Of a DNA stretch of 64,000 bases, positions 55,143 through 62,717 are shown in pieces. Origin of the DNA: Pseudofulvibacter geojedonensis. Its GTDB lineage: Bacteria; Bacteroidota; Bacteroidia; Flavobacteriales; Flavobacteriaceae. The position numbers and the translations under genes were made by a program. The stretch covers positions 124,001 to 188,000 of the forward strand of contig NZ_JBHTJM010000006.1 of NCBI RefSeq assembly GCF_042675745.1. Direction: 5' to 3'. The notes beneath the pieces are model-generated. The model worked only from the letters and a program-made list of their open reading frames with translations, did no database searches and was not told the DNA's origin. Numbering within the stretch: the stretch's first letter is position 1; each line of letters starts with the position of its first letter.

Positions 55143-56177
55143 CTAATCCATATCAAACCTCAATCCTAAAGAAACATTATGCTGCTTAATGTTTGGGCTA
55201 GCAAAAAGAGGATTTAAATCGTACTTAGTATAGATTCCAACAGAACCCCAAGAAACATACCCGCTTAATCCGTAAACAAAGTCATTGGCATTGAAATCGC
55301 TTTTTATCTTATCCTTTTCTCTATCTCCATCTACTTTATACTTTAATTTTTGACGAGTCCCGATTCTTATTCCAGCATATCCACCTAAACCTACTTTAAA
55401 CTTTTTTCGGGTAGAGTATCTAAAATAAGTATCTCTTTCTATCTTTTTAGAAGGTCCAAATTCAAAATGTATAGGTGCTACTAAATTGGTAAATCTAATC
55501 TTAGACTTATCTAATTCATGAGGAAATGTTTCAGCCGTAGTTAAATCTCCATCTTTAACATAATACTTATTATCTTTCAATTTTAGGTTATTGTACTGTA
55601 ATGACACTCCATACTTAAAACGTAGCCAATTAGAGTTTTTAAATACCCTTGTTCGCCAAGCAAATCCAAGTTCGAAAAAGCGTGAACCTCCAACTTTATA
55701 GTCTAAATCGTTTAATGTCTGACCTTCGCCTATAGCATTATTAAAACCAAAAGCTAAAACAATATCACTATAGGTTCTTTTATCCTTTCTTCTGATGGTA
55801 TCCCCATTCTTTGTTAACACAAACAATCCATTACCTCCACCTATATTAAGTGTTAGTTTTGTCTCTCCATTTTTATCACTCCCTACTTCCTTTCCTGCTT
55901 TTACTAATTCAACTCTTCTCTGAATTCTTAATGCATACTTATTAGCTATTTCTTTTTTCTTAGCAATAGCATCATCTAGACTAATCTCTTTATTATCTAA
56001 CTGTACATTAACAGCTTCAACTTCCTCTTTCATTGCCTCTTTTTCTTGTGCAATTACTTTATCTATTTTCTCCTTCATTATTGGAGATATAGAGTCATTT
56101 ACCTGTTCCTGTCCTATTGCCATTAAAGAAAAAATAAGCAATAAGAGTACTAATAATTTACGTGTAATAATTACCAT
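55143..56177 (-). CDS. Outer-membrane beta-barrel protein, PorT-like family
   Basis: 344 residues with signal peptide (RKLLVLLLLIFSLMAIGQ), a helical Lys/Glu-rich segment (about 30-85, PIMKEKIDKVIAQEKEAMKEEVEAVN), then a small barrel (LTLNIGGGNGLFVL, FFELGFAWRTRVFKNSNWLRFKYGVSLQYNNLKL). Function unknown. It is the third gene behind an ECF sigma and an anti-sigma-like gene and is probably controlled by, or senses for, that pair. Confidence 0.75.
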   Translation of the reverse strand: MVIITRKLLVLLLLIFSLMAIGQEQVNDSISPIMKEKIDKVIAQEKEAMKEEVEAVNVQLDNKEISLDDAIAKKKEIANKYALRIQRRVELVKAGKEVGSDKNGETKLTLNIGGGNGLFVLTKNGDTIRRKDKRTYSDIVLAFGFNNAIGEGQTLNDLDYKVGGSRFFELGFAWRTRVFKNSNWLRFKYGVSLQYNNLKLKDNKYYVKDGDLTTAETFPHELDKSKIRFTNLVAPIHFEFGPSKKIERDTYFRYSTRKKFKVGLGGYAGIRIGTRQKLKYKVDGDREKDKIKSDFNANDFVYGLSGYVSWGSVGIYTKYDLNPLFASPNIKQHNVSLGLRFDMD

Positions 56178-56241
56178 AACTATTCGTTTTAAAAATTTAA
56201 TAATGATTGATGATTAGTGCTTGGCGCACTATAACTATGAG

Positions 56242-56970
56242 TTAGTCGTTTCGTTTAGCAACGGCTGTTTTTGTTTTTTTAAATCCGCTTTTTATTTTTT
56301 TGAAAACCTTTTCTTTAAAAGACATATCTAATTCTTCTTCAACATCTGCAAGTAATGCATTAGGATCTATAGTTGTTTTAGCTGTAGGTATAGCAGTTTC
56401 CTCTTCTTTATCTAAATTAATACTAGCTGTAGCTGCTGCCAAAAGAGAATCTACTTCTAAATCTAAACTGTAATCGCTCTTATTAACGTTTTCTTCTTGT
56501 TGATGACTTGAAACCATTAACTCATCCTGCTCTTTAATACCTACATCATTTATTTCATAGGCAGTTGGTAGTTCTTGGTTGTTCTTTTTTATATGTTGTT
56601 CTATTTTCCTTAACTGTTTGTTTTGCTTAACAATTACTTCTTTAGATTTATCTACAAAAACTTCTTGCTTTTCATCTTCTTTACTTGGCGATACTAAAAG
56701 TTCATCTTTTATTATATCGGTTTTTTCATTATCTACTTCAACTACAATAGGTTCTATAACTCTATTATCATCCCCTCCGTTCAAAACAAAAAATAAACCT
56801 AAAAGCAAAACAACACTTGCTGCCACCCAATAAAAAGGAGTTCTTTTATTCTTGTTACTTTCTTCTTTTTCTAAAAGCTCATCTAACTTATCCCAAACAT
56901 TAGCACTTGGCTCTATTAGCCTCCCTTCTAGTTTTTTCTTAATTTCTTTATCTATATTATCGTGTCCCAT
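56242..56970 (-). CDS. Anti-sigma-factor-like membrane protein
   Basis: 242 residues. The N-terminal cytoplasmic segment (KEIKKKLEGRLIEPSANVWDKLDELLEKEE) resembles the short domain found next to ECF sigma factors in Bacteroidota; one membrane helix follows at about 46-64 (FYWVAASVVLLLGLFFVLN), then an acidic, poorly ordered periplasmic part and a basic tail (KKIKSGFKKTKTAVAKR). It overlaps the sigma gene by 14 bases. Anti-sigma function is inferred from layout, not from a recognised zinc or ZAS motif. Confidence 0.7.
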   Translation of the reverse strand: MGHDNIDKEIKKKLEGRLIEPSANVWDKLDELLEKEESNKNKRTPFYWVAASVVLLLGLFFVLNGGDDNRVIEPIVVEVDNEKTDIIKDELLVSPSKEDEKQEVFVDKSKEVIVKQNKQLRKIEQHIKKNNQELPTAYEINDVGIKEQDELMVSSHQQEENVNKSDYSLDLEVDSLLAAATASINLDKEEETAIPTAKTTIDPNALLADVEEELDMSFKEKVFKKIKSGFKKTKTAVAKRND

Positions 56971-57520
56971 TATGAATGGTATTTAATTCTTTAATTTTCT
57001 CTTGCAAAACCTTCCTTGCTTTAAATAATTGGGATTTTGATGTGCTTAACGAAATCTGCAGCATATCTGCTATTTCTTGATGTTTATAACCTTCTATGGC
57101 ATATAAAACAAAAACTGTCTTATAACCACCTGGTAAATCATCTATCATTTCTTGTATCTCGGCAACATCAAAATAATTATTAATTGAATTTTCTACATTG
57201 TTACTATATTCTTCTATTGCATCAGTAAAAGACAATTGTTTTTTCTTTCGTAAAAAAGATATACACTCATTTACTGTTATTCTTCTAAGCCATCCCTGAA
57301 AGTTTCCTTCACCCTCATAAGTATTTAACTTTTGAAAAGCTTTAAAAAAAGCTGTTACCATTACATCTTCTGCTTCTTGTAGATCATTAATATAGTACCT
57401 ACAAACACTTAGCATTTTAGATGCATGCAATTGATATAATTGCTCTTGAGCCTTCCTCGACTTTTTGATAGCTTGAGCTATTATTTTTTGTTCCGATGTA
57501 TGTAACGATATTACCCTCAT
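56957..57520 (-). CDS. ECF-type RNA polymerase sigma factor
   Basis: 187 residues. Sigma region 2 (QLYQLHASKMLSVCRYYINDLQEAEDVMVTAFFKAFQKL..GWLRRITVNECISFLRKKK) and region 4 (LPGGYKTVFVLYAIEGYKHQEIADMLQISLSTSKSQLFKARKVL) are complete. Alternative sigma factor of the extracytoplasmic-function class, cotranscribed with an anti-sigma-like protein and an outer-membrane protein. Confidence 0.9.
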   Translation of the reverse strand: MRVISLHTSEQKIIAQAIKKSRKAQEQLYQLHASKMLSVCRYYINDLQEAEDVMVTAFFKAFQKLNTYEGEGNFQGWLRRITVNECISFLRKKKQLSFTDAIEEYSNNVENSINNYFDVAEIQEMIDDLPGGYKTVFVLYAIEGYKHQEIADMLQISLSTSKSQLFKARKVLQEKIKELNTIHNGTR

Positions 57521-57556
57521 TAAAAAGCTTTTTAACGCCTTCTATTTATATAGACG

Positions 57557-57564
57557 CAAAAATA
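57557..57564 (-). promoter_or_regulatory. Bacteroidota -7 box (TATTTTTG) for the ECF operon
   Basis: The minus strand reads TATTTTTG, 37 bases before the sigma start. Confidence 0.4.
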
Positions 57565-57594
57565 ATGCAAAAGGTTGCCTGGGGTATAAAAAAA

Positions 57595-58572
57595 TTATTT
57601 TTTACGCTCTATTACGTAATTAACCATTAATGTAAGTGACTCTTTATAAGGAGAGTCTGGATATGAATTGAGTAATTCTAAAGCCTCTTTTTGGAAGGAT
57701 ACCATTTTAGAAACGGCGTATTCTAATCCTCCTTTTTCTTTTACGAAGGCAATAACTTCATTTACTCTTTTTTTGTTTTTATTATGCTTTTTTACCGAAT
57801 TAATTAACCAAGATCGTTCCTTATCATTTGCCTGATTTAAAGCATAGATAAGGGGTAAAGTCATTTTTTGCTCTTTAATATCTATTCCTGTTGGTTTACC
57901 AATTTGAGTAGTTCCATAATCAAATAAATCATCTTTTATCTGAAAAGCCATTCCTATTAACTCACCAAACTTACGCATTCTCTCTACCTCTTCTTCAGAG
58001 CCATGTACTGCACAAGCCCCTAAACCACAACAAGCAGCTATAAGTGTTGCAGTTTTCTGGCGAATTATTTCATAATATACCTCTTCAGTAATATCTAATC
58101 TTCTCGCCTTTTCTATTTGGAGCAACTCTCCTTCACTCATTTCTCTTACAGCAACAGAAATAATCTTCAGCAAATCAAAATCACCATTATCTATAGACAA
58201 CAATAATCCTTTTGATAATAAATAATCTCCTACTAATACTGCTATTTTATTTTTCCATAAAGCATTAATTGAAAAGAAACCTCTACGCTTATCTGAATCA
58301 TCTACAACATCATCATGTACCAACGTAGCAGTATGAATTAATTCTATTACTGATGCGCCTCTAAATGTTCTTTCATTAACAGAACCTCCAGAAACCATTT
58401 TAGCTACTAGAAAAACAAACATTGGTCGCATTTGTTTTCCTTTTCTATTTACTATATAATGGGTTATTTTGTTTAGCAGAGCTACCCTAGAAGTCATAGA
58501 ATTAGAGAACTTTTGCTCGAAAAGTTCCATTTCTGCATGTATGGGTTGTTTTATTTGCTCTACTATTTTCAA
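57595..58572 (-). CDS. ispB: Long-chain polyprenyl diphosphate synthase
   Basis: 325 residues from a TTG start. First aspartate-rich motif in HDDVVDDSDKRRG, second in FQIKDDLFDYG, plus GKQMRPMFVFLVAKM; together they identify a trans-isoprenyl diphosphate synthase. In this phylum it would supply the side chain of menaquinone, matching the ubiE gene in this window. Chain length is not readable by eye. Confidence 0.9.
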   Translation of the reverse strand: MKIVEQIKQPIHAEMELFEQKFSNSMTSRVALLNKITHYIVNRKGKQMRPMFVFLVAKMVSGGSVNERTFRGASVIELIHTATLVHDDVVDDSDKRRGFFSINALWKNKIAVLVGDYLLSKGLLLSIDNGDFDLLKIISVAVREMSEGELLQIEKARRLDITEEVYYEIIRQKTATLIAACCGLGACAVHGSEEEVERMRKFGELIGMAFQIKDDLFDYGTTQIGKPTGIDIKEQKMTLPLIYALNQANDKERSWLINSVKKHNKNKKRVNEVIAFVKEKGGLEYAVSKMVSFQKEALELLNSYPDSPYKESLTLMVNYVIERKK

Positions 58573-58593
58573 TTCAAACTAATTGTAGTTCTG

Positions 58594-58601
58594 CAAACCT
58601 A
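58594..58601 (-). promoter_or_regulatory. Bacteroidota -7 box (TAGGTTTG) for the polyprenyl synthase
   Basis: The minus strand reads TAGGTTTG, 22 bases before the TTG start. Confidence 0.5.
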
Positions 58602-58622
58602 CTAAAAATTATAAGATTTTTG

Positions 58623-59663
58623 TTAAGATTTATTAGCCAACTGTCCGCAAGCAGCATCAATATCTTTTCCTCTAGATCTTCTAACAGTTACTGCTATTTT
58701 ATGTTTCTCTAAGGTTTCTATATACCTATTCAACGCTTCGTTAGATGCTTGCTGAAATTCGCCATCATCTATTGGGTTATACTCTATTAAATTTACTTTA
58801 GAAGGTACATATTTACAAAACTTAACTAATGCCTGAATATCTTCTGTTTTATCATTTACCCCTTTCCATACAACATATTCATATGAAATCCTGCTTTTGG
58901 TTTTAGCATACCAATACTCTAATGCTTCTCTTAAATCTTCTAAAGGAAAGTTCTCGTTAAAAGGCATTATTTTACTTCTGACTTCATTTCTAGCCGAATG
59001 TAACGAAACAGCTAGCTTAAACTTTACCTCATCGTCTGCTAGTTTTTTAATCATTTTAGGAACTCCAGAAGTAGAAACAACAATGCGTTTAGGAGACATT
59101 CCTAAGCCTTCATCTGAAGTAATCTTATCTATAGCAGCTAATACGTTTTTATAGTTCATTAATGGCTCTCCCATACCCATAAAAACAATATTTGAAAGCG
59201 GGCGGTTATGATATAATCTGCTTTCTTTATCTATAGCAACTACTTGATCGTAAATTTCATCAGGATTTAAATTACGCATTCGCTTTAACCTAGCTGTTGC
59301 GCAGAATTTACAATCTAAACTACACCCTACCTGACTCGATACACAAGCAGTAGTTCGTGTAGCTGTTGGTATTAATACTGACTCTACTATTAATCCGTCA
59401 TGAAGTTTAACTGCATTTTTTATTGTACCATCAGATGAACGTTGCATCATATCTACCATGATATGATTAATAACAAAATTATCTTCTAACATTTCTCTTG
59501 TTGCTTTAGAAATGTTAGTCATATCATCAAAGCTATGAGCTCCTTTAGACCATAACCATTCATAAACCTGATTACCTCTAAAAGCCTTTTCTCCTTGCTC
59601 AACAAAAAAGTTTCGCAGCTCTTCTTTAGATAATTTCCTAATGTCTTTTTTTTCGTTCTTCAT
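58623..59663 (-). CDS. rlmN: Dual-specificity RNA methyltransferase RlmN
   Basis: 346 residues from the ATG at 59663 (MKNEKKDIRKLS); a start 18 bases upstream is less typical. Radical-SAM cluster Cys114, Cys118, Cys121 (GCSLDCKFC); Cys107 (in CVSSQVGC) and the methyl-carrying Cys339 (AACGQL) are both present. Methylates A2503 of 23S rRNA and A37 of some tRNAs. Confidence 0.95.
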   Translation of the reverse strand: MKNEKKDIRKLSKEELRNFFVEQGEKAFRGNQVYEWLWSKGAHSFDDMTNISKATREMLEDNFVINHIMVDMMQRSSDGTIKNAVKLHDGLIVESVLIPTATRTTACVSSQVGCSLDCKFCATARLKRMRNLNPDEIYDQVVAIDKESRLYHNRPLSNIVFMGMGEPLMNYKNVLAAIDKITSDEGLGMSPKRIVVSTSGVPKMIKKLADDEVKFKLAVSLHSARNEVRSKIMPFNENFPLEDLREALEYWYAKTKSRISYEYVVWKGVNDKTEDIQALVKFCKYVPSKVNLIEYNPIDDGEFQQASNEALNRYIETLEKHKIAVTVRRSRGKDIDAACGQLANKS

Positions 59664-59670
59664 GAGTTGG

Positions 59671-59686
59671 CAAAAATACAAAAATA
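59671..59686 (-). promoter_or_regulatory. Two adjacent -7 boxes (TATTTTTG twice) before rlmN
   Basis: The minus strand reads TATTTTTGTATTTTTG, two exact TAnnTTTG matches side by side, 8 to 16 bases before the rlmN start, overlapping the T-run of the queA terminator. Confidence 0.35.
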
Positions 59687-59687
59687 A

Positions 59688-59713
59688 AAGCCACCCTTAA
59701 AAGGATGGCTTTA
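59688..59713 (-). terminator. Terminator after queA
   Basis: Arms AAAGCCACCCTT and AAGGATGGCTTT pair with one mismatch; the minus strand then runs into T-rich sequence. It separates queA from rlmN. Confidence 0.7.
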
Positions 59714-59733
59714 TTATATAATTTTTATACTTC

Positions 59734-60783
59734 CTAAATAATTAGCATCGCATCTCCGTAACTATAAAAGTTGTATCCCTCTTTTATAGCTTCTTCATAA
59801 GCTTCAAAAACAAAATCATGACCTGCAAAAGCAGAAATCATCATTAACAAAGTTGACTTTGGAGTATGGAAATTAGTAATCATACAGTTAGCTATACTAA
59901 AATCATAAGGAGGGAAAATAAATTTATTTGTCCAACCTTCATAAGCATTTAAAGTATGGTTAGATGAAACTGAACTCTCTAAAGCTCTCATAACAGTTGT
60001 ACCTACAGCACAAACTCTTCTCTTTTTTGCTTTAGCATCATTTATAACTTCAACAGCAGGATCTTCAATAATGATTTGTTCAGAATCCATTTTGTGCTTA
60101 GATAGATCTTCGACTTCTACAGCATTGAATGTTCCTAAGCCAACATGTAAAGTTACTTCTGCTAAGTCTACACCTTTAATTTCTAATCTTTTTAATAAGT
60201 GCTTAGAAAAATGTAATCCAGCTGTTGGAGCAGCAACAGCACCTTCATGCTTAGCATAAATAGTTTGGTAACGTTCCTGATCTTCTGGTTCTACATCTCT
60301 TTTTATATATTTTGGTAAAGGTGTCTCTCCTAATTCATTTAACTTTTTTCTAAACTCTTCGTAGCTTCCGTCATATAAAAAACGTAAGGTTCTACCTCTT
60401 GAAGTTGTATTATCGATTACTTCGGCTACCAATGTCTGATCTTCACCAAAATATAATTTATTTCCTATTCTTATTTTACGTGCAGGATCTACTAAAACAT
60501 CCCAAAGACGTTGTTCTTCATTTAATTCTCTTAATAAGAATACTTCAATACGTGCACCTGTTTTTTCTTTGTTACCAAACAATCTTGCTGGAAATACTTT
60601 CGTATTATTCAACACCATCACATCACCCTCATCAAAATAATCTATTAAATCTTTGAATAACTTGTGTTCAATAGTCTTCTTTTCTCTGTTTAAAACCATT
60701 AAACGAGCTTCATCTCTATTTTCTGATGGGTACTCTGCTAACCTTTCTTCTGGCAGCTCGAAATTAAAGTGTGATAACTTCAT
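59734..60783 (-). CDS. queA: tRNA ribosyltransferase-isomerase QueA
   Basis: 349 residues. SHFNFELPEERLAEYPSENRDEARLMVL at the N terminus, GAVAAPTAGLHFSKHLL and HVGLGTFNAVEVEDLSKHKMDSE are specific for QueA, which builds epoxyqueuosine in tRNA from preQ1 using the ribosyl part of SAM. No preQ1 riboswitch is recognised before it. Confidence 0.95.
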   Translation of the reverse strand: MKLSHFNFELPEERLAEYPSENRDEARLMVLNREKKTIEHKLFKDLIDYFDEGDVMVLNNTKVFPARLFGNKEKTGARIEVFLLRELNEEQRLWDVLVDPARKIRIGNKLYFGEDQTLVAEVIDNTTSRGRTLRFLYDGSYEEFRKKLNELGETPLPKYIKRDVEPEDQERYQTIYAKHEGAVAAPTAGLHFSKHLLKRLEIKGVDLAEVTLHVGLGTFNAVEVEDLSKHKMDSEQIIIEDPAVEVINDAKAKKRRVCAVGTTVMRALESSVSSNHTLNAYEGWTNKFIFPPYDFSIANCMITNFHTPKSTLLMMISAFAGHDFVFEAYEEAIKEGYNFYSYGDAMLII

Positions 60784-60828
60784 TTTACTTATATAAATAT
60801 TTAGTAGAACATTAATTGGGCGCTAATA

Positions 60829-60851
60829 TACAACCTCAACATAGGGGTTGT
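60829..60851 (-). other. Short hairpin between aroA and queA
   Basis: CAACCTC (60831-60837) pairs with GGGGTTG (60844-60850) including one wobble; no T-run on the minus strand. Could be a weak terminator or a leader element; its role is unclear. Confidence 0.35.
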
Positions 60852-60866
60852 CAAGTAAATAGCTAA

Positions 60867-62114
60867 TTATATTTTATTTATTTTAAAACCAATGCTTTTT
60901 AAGTCTTGCCAAAAACCCGGATACGACTTAGAAACCACTTCACATTCTTCTATAACAATTCCAACTTTTAATGCCAGTGGAGCAAATGCCATAGCCATTC
61001 TATGATCTTGATATGTTGCAATTGAGATATTTTCGTTTATTTCTCCCTCTCTTTTCTTTAAGTGAAGTGATTCATTAGTAACTTCTATATTCGCTCCTAA
61101 CTTGCTTAACTCTACTCTTAATGCTTCTAGCCTATCTGTTTCTTTTATTTTTAAGGTATGTAAACCTTTTATATTACAGGCAACTCCTAAACCGTAACAT
61201 GTTACAGCAATAGTTTGAGCAATATCTGGAGCATTTGATAAATTTAAATCAACTACCACGTCTTCACTAACAGCCTTCAATTTTTGAAGTAGAATTGTAT
61301 TTTCTTTAAATATAGTACTTACCCCAAACTGCTTGTAAATATCTTGCAATGAAGAATCTCCTTGAAGTGATTGCTCCTTATATGTAGATAGCAAAATTTT
61401 TGTCCCTGGCTCAGACAATGCTACAATACTATAAAAATATGATGCTGAACTCCAATCTGATTCTACAGTCAAACATGTATTGTTTAAGATAGATTGTCGA
61501 TGAATTATTGGTTTTACTTTAATTGAATTACCTTCAAAATCACTGTTAACACCAACTTGTTCTAATAATTGTAAAGTCATTTTAATGTACGGAACCGAGG
61601 TTACCTTCCCAATTAAATTCAATTCTAGTCCATTTGGCAAAAAAGCCCCCATTAACAGTAAAGCCGATATATATTGACTTGATACATTGGCTAACAAACT
61701 AACCTTGTCCTGGGTTAGTTTTTTCCCTTTTATTAGTAAAGGTGGATACCCTTCTTTTTTTTCATACTGAATGTCTGCACCTAAATCCTTTAAAGCATCA
61801 ACTAAAACCGAAATAGGTCTTTCTTGCATTCTAGTTGAACCCGTCAACAATACCTCTCTATTTTCTAACATAGAGAAATATGCAGTTAAAAACCGCATTG
61901 CTGTACCAGCATGATGAACGTCTATCTCTCTTTCAGACGAACTTAATGCTTTTTGTAAAACTTGAGTATCATCAGAATTGGACAAGTTTTTAATTTCTAA
62001 CTTATTTAATAAGGCTTGTAAAATTAATAGCCTATTTGACTCTGATTTTGACCCAGTAATTATAACCTCTGATTCTTGATTATCAACTATAGATTGATGA
62101 AGCTGTATATTCAT
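60867..62114 (-). CDS. aroA: 3-phosphoshikimate 1-carboxyvinyltransferase (EPSP synthase)
   Basis: 415 residues. GSKSESNRLLILQALL at the N terminus, HHAGTAMRFLTAYF-type motif (VHHAGTAMRFLTA), STRMQERPISVLVDALKDLGADI, ESDWSSASYFY and the C-terminal KETDRLEALRVELSKLGA..DHRMAMAFAPLAL are the family blocks. Sixth step of the shikimate pathway. Confidence 0.94.
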   Translation of the reverse strand: MNIQLHQSIVDNQESEVIITGSKSESNRLLILQALLNKLEIKNLSNSDDTQVLQKALSSSEREIDVHHAGTAMRFLTAYFSMLENREVLLTGSTRMQERPISVLVDALKDLGADIQYEKKEGYPPLLIKGKKLTQDKVSLLANVSSQYISALLLMGAFLPNGLELNLIGKVTSVPYIKMTLQLLEQVGVNSDFEGNSIKVKPIIHRQSILNNTCLTVESDWSSASYFYSIVALSEPGTKILLSTYKEQSLQGDSSLQDIYKQFGVSTIFKENTILLQKLKAVSEDVVVDLNLSNAPDIAQTIAVTCYGLGVACNIKGLHTLKIKETDRLEALRVELSKLGANIEVTNESLHLKKREGEINENISIATYQDHRMAMAFAPLALKVGIVIEECEVVSKSYPGFWQDLKSIGFKINKI

Positions 62115-62158
62115 GTTTTTTCATAATGCTCTTCTTTTTAATTAAAAGAAGAAAATTA

Positions 62159-62386
62159 TTATTTATTTTTTCTTTTTTGTAAGCTAGCCATTAGGAAACC
62201 ATAGATCATTGAGAATACTCCTAAACCAATCATATAATTTCTAAACTGCTCTGTCTTAACATAGTCACTAAAATCTTTCATCAACACACTCATAATTATT
62301 TTAATAATTGCAGAAATGATGAAAAATACGATTGAAAATCTCAACCCAAGTTTCCAGATTGGTGTATTCTTAATTTTATGATTCAT
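62159..62386 (-). CDS. Small membrane protein of unknown function
   Basis: 75 residues with two likely membrane helices (about 12-33, GLRFSIVFFIISAIIKIIM, and 49-66, MIGLGVFSMIYGFLMASL) and a basic tail. Not recognised. It starts 2 bases behind the MazG-like gene and is probably cotranscribed with it. Confidence 0.7.
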   Translation of the reverse strand: MNHKIKNTPIWKLGLRFSIVFFIISAIIKIIMSVLMKDFSDYVKTEQFRNYMIGLGVFSMIYGFLMASLQKRKNK

Positions 62387-62388
62387 AT

Positions 62389-62715
62389 CTACTTTAACTT
62401 TTCGTTATTATGATGACGATCGTGATCTCTTTTGGTTTTTAGATCCAACTTTTTATCAAAAGCCTCTTGAAGGTTAACTCCTGTTTGATTGGCTAAACAT
62501 AAAACTACAAAAACTACATCCGCCAATTCCTCTCCTAAGTCTTTATTTTTATCACTTTCTTTCTCACTTTGTTCTCCATATCTACGAGCGATAATTCTAG
62601 CCACTTCTCCAACTTCTTCTGTAAGTTGAGCCATATTAGTTAACTCATTAAAATAACGAACACCATGATTTTTTATCCAATCATCAACCGCTAATTGTGC
62701 GTCTTGTATATTCAT
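62389..62715 (-). CDS. MazG-like nucleotide pyrophosphohydrolase
   Basis: 108 residues. Single all-alpha NTP-PPase domain with the metal motif EEVGEVARI and, further on, EELADVVFVVLC (ExxE...ExxD). Such proteins hydrolyse non-canonical or excess nucleoside triphosphates. A basic-acidic tail (KRDHDRHHNNEKLK) follows. Confidence 0.88.
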   Translation of the reverse strand: MNIQDAQLAVDDWIKNHGVRYFNELTNMAQLTEEVGEVARIIARRYGEQSEKESDKNKDLGEELADVVFVVLCLANQTGVNLQEAFDKKLDLKTKRDHDRHHNNEKLK

Positions 62716-62717
62716 AA

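Noticed and set aside
60784..60866. preQ1 riboswitch before queA
   Set aside because: Only a simple 7-bp hairpin is visible; no pseudoknot with the A-rich tail that defines preQ1 aptamers.
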